The notes: a model not told the origin generated them from the letters alone. Numbered from the stretch's first letter, positions 11,701-24,344 are shown. The stretch is 64,000 nucleotides of DNA from Phycomyces nitens (GCA_022702545.1 JAHRBC010000003.1:806001-870000), one strand, 5' to 3'. A program made the numbers and translations.

Positions 11701-13488
11701 TCCACCCTGTACAAGAGATGGTAGAGCGCCCTACAATGACATTGATCTACAAGATCAGCCACAGTGCAATGATGTACTCTATCATGGTTCTTGTTGGAGT
11801 GGGAGTCCCGACCTATGGAATCGGATACTACTTTAATGTCTATCCCCTGCGATGGTCGTTTGAGTAAGTTGTTTAGAATAATATCATTTGATTACTAATA
11901 TCCTGTATAGCATTCCCCTGTCTACATTGGCTGTTGACCTTGTGGGTCTAGAGATTATCTTGCCACTGCTCATACAGCAGGTCAATCTGCAGGACATCAC
12001 CAAGGATTGTCTGTTGGTCTGGTGGCGCCTGGTTTCTCGGCTGCTTCGTCTGTCATCGTTTATGCTGGGCGGCAGGTACCCTGAGGAAGAGGGAATACAT
12101 GTGAGAAAGACCTTGAAGGCATGGCTGATGCTCAAAAAGGCAAATGTGCCAGATGAGGCCTATTCTGATGTGGCTATTTCGGACCAAGAGGATGAGTGTG
12201 TCGTATTTGAAAAGGACGGAATGCTGGTCAGAGTGCCAAAGCTAGACGGAGTGCCTGTTGTTCCTGACCAGCCGATGGTTGTGCCCGTAGACCCGGTTAC
12301 CTTTGAGGCCATTAATGAAGCTGACAGACTGCGTGGACACCCGGCTGCTTCTGGAGCAGATAACCAAGACGCAACCACCACCGTAGTGTATATTCCATCC
12401 CATTTCAAGGCCAGGGTAAGTTTGAAATAGGACAAACAGAATTGCTAAGCAGATTTGTAGGTAATCACATTCTTGATTCTATTGTGGATTTCGATTTGCA
12501 TCGTACTGTCTACCCTGACCATCGTGCCTCGTAAGTGAAGGTGTGGGTATGTGGACCGGCTAATAAGATAATCTAGTTGTGTTGGGCCGATACTTGTTTA
12601 GTGCTTATCTTGCACCCACTTCCAGAGTACACGATCTGTACTCATTTGTGCTTGGAGCAATGGTTATACTGGGTGTCAGCGGTGGGCTGACAAGTGCTCT
12701 CAAATGCCGCGAATATTTCCAGTCAGACTCGGCTGCGGACAAGATTGCGTCTGTCAAAAGGCTGTGTATTACGGTACATTCATGATCTCTAAATGTTCTG
12801 TTTATTCTTAGCCCTTTCTTTTTTCTTGTTCTAGGTCGCGGGATTCCTATACATGGGAATTGCCCTGGGTGTTGTTACCCCACTCTTGCTAGGAATCATG
12901 GTTGAGCTATATGCCTTTATCCCAATCTCTTGTACCAAATACAACGACCCCATTACACTCTACATCTCACAGGTAAAGCGAGCGATTCCTGGACGGCTTG
13001 CTGACGAGGTTAATAGGATTGGCTTTACGGCGTTGTCTACATGTGTATTGCACGCGGGACGATCTATGTACTACCCAACAACCGCTGGCAAAGACGGTTG
13101 GATCAAATATTTGGAAATGATCCTTTGCAGCTGAACCCATGGACTGTCACACGCTCAATTGCAGCACCAGTTATCATGGCAACCGTGGCAGCCATTTCTA
13201 TACCTGGCATAGTGGCATGGGGGCTGACACAGTTCCTAGGTAACCATGTCATTCAAATCACAAATGAAACAAGTATGATAACAAGTATTAATATTTTTTT
13301 TTGTATTTAAAGGCAACGAAATTGACCGGCTCGTTCTCTTGCGCTTCATCTATCCTGCTGTCCTTTTGCTGCTGGTTCTAGTTGGGGCATGGATTCTATG
13401 CAGCAGATTAATAAAGGTCTGGCTGCGTGTAGCTAGAGATGATGCTTACCTTGTTGGAAAGCAACTCCACAACCTAGATAGTCAATAA
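8719..13488 (+). CDS. SSM4: ER-associated E3 ubiquitin ligase Doa10/Ssm4 (MARCH6 type)
   Basis: Integral ER/inner nuclear membrane RING-CH ligase of the ERAD-C pathway. Twelve exons (8719-8739, 8778-8905, 8962-8994, 9078-9443, 9602-10853, 10908-11863, 11911-12415, 12461-12530, 12577-12773, 12835-12972, 13017-13239, 13313-13488) join in frame to 1354 aa. The RINGv domain is at about residues 17-65: [24 protein letters not shown] and YCELCEYRF supply the C4HC3 ligands. Two membrane segments follow ([21 protein letters not shown]), then a long acidic, Asn/Gly-rich loop (about residues 210-480) ending in [11 protein letters not shown] repeats, then the conserved multi-spanning part and the C-terminal motif [11 protein letters not shown]. 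The first intron uses a GC donor (AAG|GCAAGA); its 7-codon exon is the least certain piece. Length fits the 1300-1400 aa Doa10 family. Confidence 0.93.
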
Positions 13489-14005
13489 TCAGAAAAACAA
13501 ATACACAATGTTATTACATTATAATTCCATATACATTTATAAAAAAAGAAAAGAATAGTTACAGAAAAGAAGGATAATAGTGATGTATGAAACACAGGAG
13601 TTAAAAAAACAAAAATAACAATTGTCGCGTGGCTAAAGAGATAATTCATGTTTTGAAACGTTTCAAAATTTATTCACATATTCAAACAAACGTATGATGT
13701 TGTTTTTTGAAAGTAATTCATGGTCGTACAAAGCCAATATGAAATTAATCATAAACAAATTACAAGATGGAAATCGCCATAATTCAACTAAATTTTGGAC
13801 CCATGACTTGTTAAATCCCCTTTTTGATCCCATGAACAAAAAAGTTATTTTCTTTTTTGTTTTACAAAGAATAATGGTGATGACTTGATAATCTTGTGGG
13901 GTATAAATTCCAACTACTTTGTGTCGTGAGGATAGGGAATTCCAAGATTGGTAGAATTGTATTTAATTGTATTTAAACATTTAAAATTCACATCCTTGTC
14001 ACCTT

Positions 14006-14040
<35 letters not shown>

Positions 14041-14133
14041 CTATTTCTTCTTCTTCTTCTTTGCACTTGTTTTCGGTAAGCACAAGAGCCTTGTCTTAGC
14101 CCATCTAACCTCTTTACAGATTTCTATACTCCA
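13489..14133. other. Intergenic with (CT)n tract before WWE-like gene
   Basis: AT-rich region with no gene. A CT microsatellite at about 14011-14036 followed by TTC repeats lies about 100 bp upstream of the next start, a pyrimidine-rich layout common in fungal promoters. Confidence 0.45.
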
Positions 14134-14745
14134 ATGAGCACCTATTCAGAAATGAACCCATTGTACAATCATCATCTTGGGCGTGTAAACAAACATACAA
14201 AGGGTTTTGTAGGTCAAAACAGAACAATTCCTCCACCATTATCACACGGCAGTCCAATATATCCCATGAGTCCGGCCATTGGGTCACAAGAAAAACACAA
14301 GCCATCGACACATTTTATCCCACAAACTACAATCACGCGTCCATCGATCCCTCTACGTTCTCCTCCTTATCTATCACCTCCAGCCCTATCAAATTCACTC
14401 TCAAATTCCACTTGGCTAATCTTCAAGGATGAAAAATGGGTCCCATTCGATGTACCAAACCAAGCCAAATTAGAACATACCCTTTCTCTAGGCGGCACAT
14501 TTGTCGACATCACCGACTCCAACTTCCCAAACGTCAAGCGCGTGCGAGTATTCCCCAAAAGCAGTTATCTTAGCTATCTTGGTGTGAAATACAGACTATC
14601 TCGTATCATGCAACCCGATGCCTGGCTAGACCATGCAAATCTCCAGAGAGACAACCTAGAAGACAAACAAAAGGGCATCTCAGACACAGATCCCAAGCTG
14701 TGGGAGATTATACACTCCTTTGGATCACCTTTGGCCACTCTTTAA
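14134..14745 (+). CDS. WWE-like domain protein, single exon (203 aa)
   Basis: An uninterrupted frame from MSTYSEMNPLYNHH to a TAA. The first ~95 residues are Pro/Ser-rich and low-complexity (PSIPLRSPPYLSPPALSN). Residues about 98-170 form a compact domain: STWLIFKDEKWVPFDVPNQ, then LEHTLSLGGTFVDITDSNF, VKRVRVFPKSSYLSYLGVKY and SRIMQPDAW. The leading W, the W-V-P-F and the R-V-R-V-F-P strand pattern resemble WWE-type or DDHD-associated folds, but this is pattern inference. Wild-type function is unknown. The start is supported by the pyrimidine-rich leader and the lack of upstream in-frame coding. Confidence 0.7.
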   Translation: MSTYSEMNPLYNHHLGRVNKHTKGFVGQNRTIPPPLSHGSPIYPMSPAIGSQEKHKPSTHFIPQTTITRPSIPLRSPPYLSPPALSNSLSNSTWLIFKDEKWVPFDVPNQAKLEHTLSLGGTFVDITDSNFPNVKRVRVFPKSSYLSYLGVKYRLSRIMQPDAWLDHANLQRDNLEDKQKGISDTDPKLWEIIHSFGSPLATL

Positions 14746-17397
14746 ATTTCTCTTTGCACAAACATTCTATATATTTTCAATCTCTTTATCTCATTGAATT
14801 TTTTTTTTTCCTTTTTCTTTTTTTCTTTTTTGTAGACATCACACACACACACACACACACATTTTATTATTATTACTATTATTATTGTACATCTCTTTTT
14901 AGTATTATTATCATTATCATTATTTTTTGATTGAATTATGGTGCATTTATTTATATATAGAGAGCACACATTATTTCGATATTATTACTATTACTATTAT
15001 CATTATTATTATCATTACTGTTATTTCTATTATTTCTACTATTTCCATTATTGTTGTTTTATCTTATCTTTATTATACATGCACATGTGTGTGTGTATAT
15101 ACATATAATTTAAATCCCTTTTTTCTTCTCCAGAAATGAGGAGAATTCTAGAGAGTATCAGTCACATAATTCAACTGTATAAACTGAAAATACAATACAA
15201 TTATACTTTTTCTCAAACAATCCCAAAGTAACTTCTTTCTTGTCGTGAGGGTAAAACCGGAGTTTCCAATTAAAGATTTCCTATCGTATCAGGTGATATC
15301 TATATAGTCTTGACTCTTTTCTATTGGACAGTAGAAATCTCACAATTAATAAAGTATAAAACTCTCTGGAACTTTTTATACTGCAAAACAATGATGATTT
15401 TTTCTATTATATTTTATTTTATTTTTATTGAATGGAAATGCCTTGATATCTCCAGCCTGGTTACACTCTGCATATTAAAATAACAACGCATCTGAGAGAG
15501 AATATTGGCACGGGTTGAAAATATATATAAAAAAAAAACTCTTGATAGAGTGCAAAACAAGTAACAGAGCACGGGTGCACATAATGTATAATACCAATAT
15601 ATTTATTATAGTTGTATCGATAGTGATCAATAAGCCACTCTGTAGAACAATAGCCTGAAAGGGCATCCAAATGTTTCTTTTTTGTAAATACACGTTGCCT
15701 CGATGTGCCGTGCTTCCGGTAATGTGCTACGGAGTATCACCGAGGCACACGATACAACGTTTGTTGCAGAATAAAGACCGCCTTAATTATATCTCACTCT
15801 GCTTTTTTTTTTTTAGTTTCAGAGCATGGCAAACGGAACGATATTCCACAAGAACACAATCGGATTCAACTTGCATTCGTCCTTAATTGACTTTTTATTC
15901 CTGACACTAGGGCGCCACAATGCCACGTTGGATATACTGGCAGCCAAGACTTTTAGATACGCCCAGAATGTCACCAATTGCCCTCTCTCTCTCTTATTGT
16001 TCTCATTGTTCTCTCTTTCTCATTGCTCTCTCTTTTGGGGCATCAGAATCTCAACTTCTTTACATTCGACTTATTTTTGGCCATTGACAATTGAGCCTTA
16101 ATACGACTGTGGTACAACTAAAGACAGTAATAGAAAAACGTGCAGTTTTTGGGAATTCGACAGACTTGCAAAGTGTATCTATAAGTATCCAAAAATAAAT
16201 AAATCGTTCGATTATGGATACCTTTTTTTTTATAGATACACCATCCATTCTTTTTAATCACCCTGTAAAAAGGGTTTATGTTTTGAAACATTTGAAATAT
16301 ATATATTATTATTACTATGATTATTTGATCTCAGAGTTTTTTTATTTATTTTTTATTGTAAAAAAATTTTTTTTTGTTTGTTTTGGCAGGGTATTGCAAG
16401 GCACAGACCGAAAACTCATTATTGAACGGACGATGAATCCGTGAGGAACGTGCACTATATTAAAAACAAGAGATTGGTATTTTAGTGTATAATAAACAAT
16501 TTCGATATTTGATATTTTAATGTTTGATATTTGATATTTGATATTTGATTCATTGAATATCTATAATTATAATGATAATTGTGATTATAATTATAATTAT
16601 GATTATAATTATCCTTTGTAATCGAATCAATTGTTCTACCCAGTCCGTGTTTTTGCAACGTGGCCTTTTTTTTTATATATATATTCCATGGATTGAGAAA
16701 CTGTTTTGCTTTTTGAAAGGGCCTTTTTTTGTTGGTGTCGTTGTTGCCTACAAGATGTTTGGTAATACTCTTGTACGATTCGAGTACCCGAGATCGGCAA
16801 ATGTATGGTTTCTGTTGCTCAAACGAAAGATCCATATCTTATTTAAAATCAACCAGAACAGGAAGTAACCCACTCACAATAGAATCGATTCACTGTTCTG
16901 ACGACGCTATAATGAGCTTAAATAGATATATGTATATAATGGGAATTTCATCATACCATCTTGTTTAAAAAAAACATTTCATCATTCACAGCCACGACTA
17001 AATGATTTACCGTAATATAGGCAGTTTTAAACAATCAAAAGAAAGAAAATAAATAAATAAGTAAATATAAAGGATGTATTTATATATAATTTTTTTTTGT
17101 ACAGAATTTATAGGGAAAAATACAAACCCTTGTGAATTCCATCTTTTCATTATGAATGGACCACTCACCTTCATAGCAATGAATTTAGACTCGACCGTAA
17201 GAACCAATCAAAATCAGTAATTATAGCCAATCTATTTTAAATATTTTTTTGTCTATATAAAATCTACTGCTCATATCGTTTGTCGTTTGTTCTCTTGCTA
17301 CGGCCTCGAAACAAATATCTTTTTTCACACCTTTTAAACTTCTTATTCTTCTTCTTCCTTTTCCTATTCTTCTTCTAAAATAACATATACGAACATC
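14746..17397. other. Long AT-rich intergenic region with short unassigned frames
   Basis: Microsatellites dominate the first part: (AC)n at 14842-14861 and ATT/ATC repeats at 14862-15060. Short frames at 15826-16101 (MANGTIFHKNTIGFNL) and about 16720-16868 (GVVVAYKMFGNTLVRFEYP) look partly coding but have no start, splice or family support. A GATATTTGATATTT repeat occurs at 16500-16550. I see no confident gene. Confidence 0.4.
15692..15760. repeat. Imperfect 69-bp hairpin-forming inverted repeat
   Basis: The outer six bases ACGTTG (15692-15697) pair with CAACGT (15755-15760), and TGCCTCG (15696-15702) pairs with CGAGGCA (15741-15747). The GC-rich stem stands out in AT-rich DNA. It lacks tRNA box sequences. 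Confidence 0.5.
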
Positions 17398-18697
17398 ATG
17401 CAATTTCCAACTACAACAATCTACACCCCACCCTACGCCCACAATGATTCTTATCTGAATGGACTCACTGACCAACCCACAGCCCTCGAAACAACCAAAA
17501 GCCCAAAGAACGAAAAGCCCAAGCGCAAGCAGGTCAAGAACGCATGTGGTAATTATCCAGCATTTTTTTATTTTTATTTTTAACAATAGATGTCACACAG
17601 ATATTCAAGTTCGGCATTTAGACTTATTCATACAAACTGTGTCCAGTCTAATTAACGCCTCTTTCTTTATTGTTGTTGTTATTATTATTATCAGTCAATT
17701 GCCAAAAGGCGTGCAAAAAGTGCGATGATGGCAGACCATGCCAGCGATGTGTCAAGCTAGGCCTCACAATGACATGCTCAAACTCTGAACGCAAAGAGCG
17801 CAAAAAGGGCATGAAGCGTGGTCCATACAAGAAGAGACAGAGACAGACCTCTTCTTCCGCTTCCTATGACCAAGGTAAAGGATCAATTTGAATACTTTTG
17901 TACAGACACTAATTATTATTATTGTTTTGTTTTTAGGTTCTTACATGGCAAACGAATGGTACCCTACTAATGGATACACAGTTCCCTCGTGCCCGGCACC
18001 GATGGTCCGAGAAGCACCAAAGCGAGCAACTCTTTGGTTGGAAGAACAGCAACACCAAGTGTACCCGACCCTTTCGACCGAGGAAAGTGCTCTTGTGCAT
18101 GCATTGCCAATGTTGGACACTGGCTACATTCAGTCCTCAACCACTCCTTCACTTGCCCAGTCCTCACCACTCTCCAGTCCCCATTCGAGGGACGAGACCT
18201 ACCAGACATCATACCCTGGCTCAACTTCTCCCATTTCTCTGGTATTTTCTCAGGGACAATCAGACACATTTGGTGTACCCACAATTGCCCAGACTGACAA
18301 TTGGTGGGCTGAACAGACAACTAAAACGACGCCCTACCTCGTCCAACCCACCGAGTCTACCCCTGGTTTTGTCCCATCCTACCCACTCGGGCCCATCAGC
18401 CCAGACATCAGCGGCGTCACATTTGAACTTCCCATCTCTCTCCCTCTGTCGACCTACCAAAACAATATCCAGCCAATTTACTACCCACAGCCCCCAAAGG
18501 ACATCATTCCTTGTGATATTCCTTCCCAGTCCTCCTGGCTCGATCAACCAATTCAACAATTACAGCAATTCCAACAATTCCAACAATTCCAACAACAAAA
18601 TAATAATAATAATTATCATCATCATCAACAGCAGCAGCAGCAAATGCAGCAACAACAGAGCACTACTTGGCAATCATTTATGGCCACCCGCTTCTAG
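17398..18697 (+). CDS. Zn(II)2Cys6 transcription factor
   Basis: DNA-binding regulator of fungal binuclear-cluster type. Three exons (17398-17548, 17695-17874, 17937-18697) join to 363 aa. The cluster is split by intron 1 and reads NACVNCQKACKKCDDGRPCQ then RCVKLGLTMTC (about residues 49-80), which gives the six cysteines with normal spacing. A basic linker follows (RKERKKGMKRGPYKKRQRQ). The rest is Ser/Pro/Thr-rich and ends in poly-Gln, poly-Asn and His runs (QQFQQFQQFQQQNNNNN), a likely activation or aggregation-prone tail. There is no fungal-specific middle homology domain, so it is a short member of the family. The target genes are unknown. Confidence 0.9.
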
Positions 18698-19679
18698 AAC
18701 ACTCCACCTCCCCAAAAAAAGAAAAATTACTCTTACTTACACACCGACAAAACAAGCCTGGATTTATCGACTACCAGAAAATAATAACAGCCTCAATGCC
18801 ATCCCCATATGCCCCACCCCCTCTTCTTCTTCCTCTTTTTCTTTATACACATCCATACATACACATACAAGCATACAAAAACCGCCTCTTGGTACAATTC
18901 AAGAAAGGGACCATTCTGTATTGTACATACATATATATAGCATTCTATTTTATATATCACTAGGCTAATTATTCCACCAAAAATAATATAGAAAAGTCTT
19001 GTACTTTCTATTATCTACGACTCTTTTGTCGACTATATGCCTTTTTTTTATTTTATTTTATTATTATTCTATTATTAATTCTATTTACATGCACTCTTAC
19101 TATTCTTTTTTTATTATTATTATATTATTATTATACATCATACATTATGCGTGTATGTATAAATATAACGTTAGACAAGAAATCCTTCTTATTTTTCTCC
19201 CTTACAATCACATCTGTTTTCTACCTCATCCCATTTTAGACCTTATTGTTTACACATCTATATCTATTAAAAAAATTCATCTATATCTATATATATATAT
19301 TAAACATCCCACGTATTTATAGATCAATAATAATCATTATTTATGACGATTAATCAATTTCCAAAGAAGTCTACCAAACATATAAACATGATTATTGTCC
19401 AATGATCTTAACCAGACTTGACCTATTTGATTGGGTCATCACAATGTCATTAACACTTGGAGTCAAACATGTCCCCGCTTCAATCCCCTCTCTATTGTAT
19501 TATATTTTATTTTCTGATGACGATCTTTATGTTTTCCTTAAAAAGAATAGCCCTGACGTTATAAACAAGTATTTTTGTCTTGAAAAAAGAGAGAGGAACC
19601 GTCGAGAACATTAGATAACCTTTTTTTGTTTTCCATCTTAATAATCACATATTATCGAATAATAATAATAATAATAATA
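18698..19679. other. Intergenic, AT-rich
   Basis: 3' flank of the Zn2Cys6 gene and promoter of glycerol kinase. Contains (TTA)n at 19045-19140 and a (AAT)n run that ends right at the next start codon (19660-19680). A short frame (about 19400-19614) reads LTRLDLFDWVITMSLTLGVK but has no family support. Confidence 0.45.
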
Positions 19680-21620
19680 ATGACTTTATTTGTGTGTGCA
19701 ATCGATCAAGGAACCACATCTACCAGATTCCAGATATTCGATCAGGAAGGAGCCTTTATAACTTCTCATCAGGAAAAGCTCGGCCAGATCTACAAGCGAC
19801 CAGGGTAAAGGATCCAGAATAAAACAATTGAACAAGACAATTAAACTTCCATAGGTGGATCGAACATGACCCAAAAGAGATCTTGTCCTCAGTGGTTACC
19901 TGTGCAAATGAAGCCGTCCGCCGTTTTGAATTGATGGGCCATTCGATCAAGCACCTCAAGGGTAATCAATATCCTGTTTGGCTCAATATTCACCTAAAAA
20001 CATATTTAGGTCTTGGTATTACGAATCAAAGAGAGACCACAATTATGTGGAACAGAGATACGGGTGAACCCTTGTACAATGCGATTGTCTGGGGCGACAC
20101 ACGAACAAATAAAATCGTCCAAACTCTCCAGAAAAACAAGGGCGTATCTCGACTCCAGAAAATTACTGGACTACCACTTCACAACTATTTCTCTGCCGTC
20201 AAGATTGTCTGGCTAATCAAACATGTTCCAGCAGTCAAGAAAGCGATTGAGAATGGACAGGCAATGTTTGGCACTGTCGACAGTTGGCTTATCTGGGTAA
20301 TTTAGAGATATTACATAATGGGTGTGTTTACATGTGTCGCATGGTATAATAACACTCTGGATATTAGAACCTGACTGGCGGTTGTGAGGGAGGCGTCCAT
20401 GTCACAGATGTTACCAATGCAAGTCGAACAATGTTGATGAACCTTGAGACACGCACATGGGACCATGATCTATTAGAGTAAATCGATCATTAAAAGCAAT
20501 TAAGCATGTCTAATCTGTCTCACGTAGGTTGTTTGGTGTTCCAGAATCAATTTTACCAAAGATCGTATCTTCATCAGAGCACTATGGAGATGTTGAGCTC
20601 ATAAAGTCTATCAGGGGTTTGCAGATCTCTGGTTGTCTTGGTGACCAGCAGGCCGCTTTTGTGGGCCAGAAATGTTTTGAGGCTGGAGAGATCAAGAATA
20701 CGTATGGAACAGGCGCGTTTATGCTGCTTCATATTGGAGACAGTCCAGTGTGTTCAAAGCAGGGGCTCATATCTACCATTGGGTATCAATTTGGACCTAA
20801 TGGGCCGGTTGGGTACTGTCTAGAGGGGTCAATTGGGGTAGCTGGATCGGCGATCGAGTGGCTCAAGGATAATATGGGCGTCATTGAGGATGTAAAACAG
20901 GTGGATGAATTGGCTTCCAAAGGTAACCAAAAGAGAGAGAAAAAAATTCTCCCATTTTTGAGGGTGTTGTTGATCCTTGATCGTTTTCTAGTCAATGATA
21001 CGGGTGGGGTTATGTTTGTAACCGCTTTCTCGGGTCTGTTTGCCCCTTATTGGCGCGATGATGCGCGTGGCACGATTGTTGGCTTGACCCAGTACACCAA
21101 CAAGTGCCATTTGACGCGTGCTACTGTTGAGGCTGCCTGTCTCTCGACGCGTGCAGTCTTGACAGCCATGCAACAGGAGGGCCATGTTGAGCTAAAGAGG
21201 TTAAAGGCCGATGGAGGACTGTCGAACTCGGACATGTGCATGCAATTACAGGCAGACGCATTGGGAATTCCAGTAGGCAAGTTTGTAGACATGTATTATC
21301 ATGACTTTTTCTTCCTTTCTAATCGTCCAACAGAACGGCCGGCTATGCGGGAGACTAGTGGACTTGGGGCAGCATTTGCAGCTGGGCTTGGTTGTGGTCT
21401 CTGGAAAGATCTCGAGACAGTCAGGTCGCTGTATGTGGAAGGTGCAGATGTATTTGAGTCCAATGTGGATGACAAAGGTAAAAAAAAAAAGCATAGCGAT
21501 AATAGATTGGTTTTAATATGGTTTATTCATTTAGATCGTGAGACAAAGTATACAATGTGGGAAGAAGCAGTTCAAAGGAGTTATGGATGGACACAAGTAT
21601 ACAATGATGAATCTGAATAA
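19680..21620 (+). CDS. GUT1: Glycerol kinase (FGGY family)
   Basis: Phosphorylates glycerol to glycerol-3-phosphate with ATP in the cytosol, feeding glycolysis or lipid synthesis. Eight exons (19680-19804, 19855-19961, 20010-20296, 20368-20477, 20528-20922, 20992-21276, 21334-21477, 21535-21620) join to 512 aa, the usual length. Visible landmarks: the phosphate loop [15 protein letters not shown] at the N-terminus, [57 protein letters not shown], and the FGGY-type signature [20 protein letters not shown]. Intron 6 (21277-21333) begins GCAAGT, a GC-AG intron; splicing there restores [19 protein letters not shown]. All catalytic-region motifs look intact. Confidence 0.95.
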
Positions 21621-21834
21621 TAATAATAATAATGATAATAATAACGATTATAATAATAATATAAAGGGAGAGAGAAAGAGAAAATGTAAATATATAAAAG
21701 AGTGTGTATAATAATGGTAAAATAGCAGATTTTTCGGTTTTTGATTGAGATTATGGTAGAAACATGAAAGGGGTGGGTAAATAATTATAATAATAAAGGC
21801 TGTACAAAAAAGAAGAAGAAAAAGGGTAATTTTG

Positions 21835-22868
21835 TTATTTTTTGGAGTTGCGTTGACCAGTCTTTAGTTGAGTGAAGCGTCTGTCATCCACACGCTGCAG
21901 AAAGGCCACCTTTTCCATATATCTTATGCAGGTTGTGTTAGTCAAGTGTGGCAAATTATATATATATATATATAGAGGCATCTTATCTCTTACCCGTCTT
22001 TGTTTTGGTATTTCAAATCCTCACGAATACCCTCTCTGTCCACATATCCTTGCCAGTCCAGCCGACTCTTTTCCAGTGTGTTTGTCTTGGGTACCTTGAT
22101 GTTGTATTGTGAGACAAGGTCAGATAGCTTTGATTTTGGTCGCACTAAGCCAGCCTTCTTCTTCTTTGTCAATGATGGGCTATAAAGAAAACTGTGAGCA
22201 AATGGGCCTTTTTGTTTTTTGGATTTTATAGACAAGAGGTTTATTACCTTTTTAGTGTAGGTGCATCAGGAATGGGAGTAACGAAAAGGTCCTTTTTGTT
22301 GGGTTTGACGGGTTCTTTACAAGTCAAGCTGTCTGGCAGATTCATTTCTGCCCAGATAGCATCAATCTTGGCTTTTCTCTCGTTATCCATTGTCGTATTT
22401 TGGTCATTAGCCACCCTATACACAAAAAGGTAAGTACATTTGATTTTATTTGATTTTTGAGTTATCGTAGGCCCTTACTTTGGACGCTTGACGGTAGGGT
22501 CATCGGCGCCCCGCTTTCGTTTGTATGCAGGGGCATCGGGTGTTCTAATGTCGTCTTGGTAGGATTCCTCGTCAGATTCCGCGACCTCGTCAGGTTCACT
22601 ATCAGAATCGATCTCTAATATACGTGTAAGTTTTTTATTCGTTCGTTAATTCATTCATTCAATCATTCATTCATTAACTAATCAATTAATTAATTAATTA
22701 ATTAATTAATTGATTAATGAATGGCAGTAGATAAAGAATGGGTTGGAATTGACACTTGCGATCTGGTGTGTAGTCGGAATCATCCTCTGATTCATCGTCT
22801 AGTTCCAAGACACTTTCTTCTTTCAGTCGAGCATTTTCTTCTTGACGGATCTTTAATGGGGGTTGCAT
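21835..22868 (-). CDS. SWC5: SWR1-complex protein Swc5 (BCNT-C domain)
   Basis: Subunit of the SWR1 remodeller that deposits H2A.Z in the nucleus. Five exons (22868-22760, 22614-22479, 22415-22248, 22179-21994, 21922-21835) join to 228 aa. The N-terminal third is strongly acidic (LELDDESEDDSDYTP, DSDSEPDEVAESDEES), as expected for histone binding. A basic stretch YKRKRG follows. The C-terminal 80 residues are the BCNT-C domain: LEKSRLDWQGYVDREGIRED, LKYQNKDGYMEKVAFLQRVD and DRRF. The first intron appears to use a GC donor (GATC|GCAAGT). It is tail-to-tail with glycerol kinase, with about 215 bp between stop codons. Confidence 0.9.
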
Positions 22869-23503
22869 AATGATTTATGAGAGAAAATAATCAAAAAAAT
22901 AAAAAAAAGAAAAAGAACAGAAAAATTAAAATAAAATAAAAAAATAAAATAAAAAGAAATAATAAAAAAAAATCAATTTTATTTAACCTCCGTCACATTC
23001 ACAGAAATACCATTCACAAAAGGATAACTAGAGTGTCAACATTGAAGATTTTTGCAAGAAAATGGAGGCAAGAGCACGTAGATACAAGAGGTCAATGTGA
23101 TGTGGCACGTAACATTGCTTCTGGAGCAAGAGTGTATCTAATGATTTAGTTACTTTTCTCAAACGACGTGAACTGGGCTGGGTAATCCGAAAGGAAGTAC
23201 TAGAATTAATCCAATGACTCTAGAAAGGATATATATATATAAAAAGCCCATCTGGATATTCGGTTTTGTTGTTGAATACTGACAACATTATTAGTGGCGT
23301 TCTACAAGGATTTTGAACAATGTGGCTGTAAATAATATATTCTTAAAAAAAAAAGGGGGGGATTCAAACAATTGCTTTTTTTTAAAAAATTAAAAACCAA
23401 AAAAAAAAAAGGGCATAGGCTGTTTTTAAATATTCAAAATATTTTTTTTAAAAAATAAAATAAAATAGCAATTGAATCCCCCCTTTAGGATTGTCAAATC
23501 TAA

Positions 23504-23536
<33 letters not shown>

Positions 23537-23717
23537 GAATATGTGACTTGTATTGGTGACAGTAATGGATATCAGTCTGGTCAATTGTACCACCCTCACC
23601 CCTCCTCCACCTCAACTTTCTGTGACTTTTAAGTAGACCCAATATTATCAAAAACAGGGTCAAAGTTTATTATCAAATTTACCCTCTTTTTTATAAACAA
23701 AACCTTCATTGATCAAC
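22869..23717. other. Divergent promoter SWC5 / TIM22 with hairpin insertion
   Basis: A-rich tracts next to SWC5, then unassigned sequence, then the MITE-like foldback described separately, and a 30+ base T tract at about 23505-23535. No gene recognised. Confidence 0.45.
23351..23486. repeat. MITE-like foldback, ~136 bp
   Basis: Left arm AAAAGGGGGGGATTCAAACA then ATTGC (23351-23375) is matched by the reverse complement of the right arm, GCAATTGAATCCCCCCTTT (23468-23486), with poly-T/poly-A extensions inside. The loop is about 75 bp. No coding content. Confidence 0.55.
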
Positions 23718-24344
23718 ATGGCCAGTCCTTTGGGTGGTGCAGGCCAGATGGGTGGCAATAATAATGGAATGAGTCTGCAAGAAAAGCAGACAATTGCAAT
23801 GATTCAAAGCACAATGGAATCATGTCCCTTCAAGACAGCATTGTCTGGCACAGCAGGTAAAAAGAAAGAAAGAGCAAGATAAAAAATGGACAGGGCAGCT
23901 TACTAATAGCTGAAATAAAGGGTTTGTGATGGGTGGTGCCTTTGGTCTTTTCATGTCATCATTTGAATATTCTGGTCCCAATATGAATGAGGAGATTGCC
24001 AACCAAACTACCAAGCAGCAAATCAAGGCTGCTTTCAAGGACATGAGTTCTCGGTCGTATTCAATGGCCAAGAACTTTGCTGTTGTTGGTGCAATCTATT
24101 CTGGATCAGAGTGCTGTATTGAATCCGTGAGTACTCTAGAGTGTATAGAATGTATAGAATGGTTATTAATCTGGACGTCAATGATTAGTATCGAGCCAAG
24201 AATGATCTTTACAACAGCATGGCTGCAGGATGCTTTACAGGAGGTGCTTTGGCTGTTAGAGCTGGCCCTCAGGCTGCTGCTTTTGGCTGTGCTGGTTTTG
24301 CTGCCTTTTCGACTGCCATTGATTGGTACATGAGAAGAGACTAA
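23718..24344 (+). CDS. TIM22: Mitochondrial inner-membrane translocase subunit Tim22
   Basis: Channel-forming core of the TIM22 carrier translocase that inserts multi-spanning carrier proteins into the inner membrane. Three exons (23718-23856, 23921-24126, 24189-24344) join to 166 aa. Gly/Met/Asn-rich N-terminus ([16 protein letters not shown]), then [20 protein letters not shown], and the Tim17/22/23 family segments [20 protein letters not shown] and [20 protein letters not shown] ending in AAIDW-like [13 protein letters not shown]. Cysteines in MESCPFK and SECCIE match the conserved disulfide positions of Tim22 proteins. Length is typical. Confidence 0.95.

Noticed and set aside
15692..15760. 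tRNA gene
   Set aside because: No A or B box, no cloverleaf and no acceptor stem of seven pairs.
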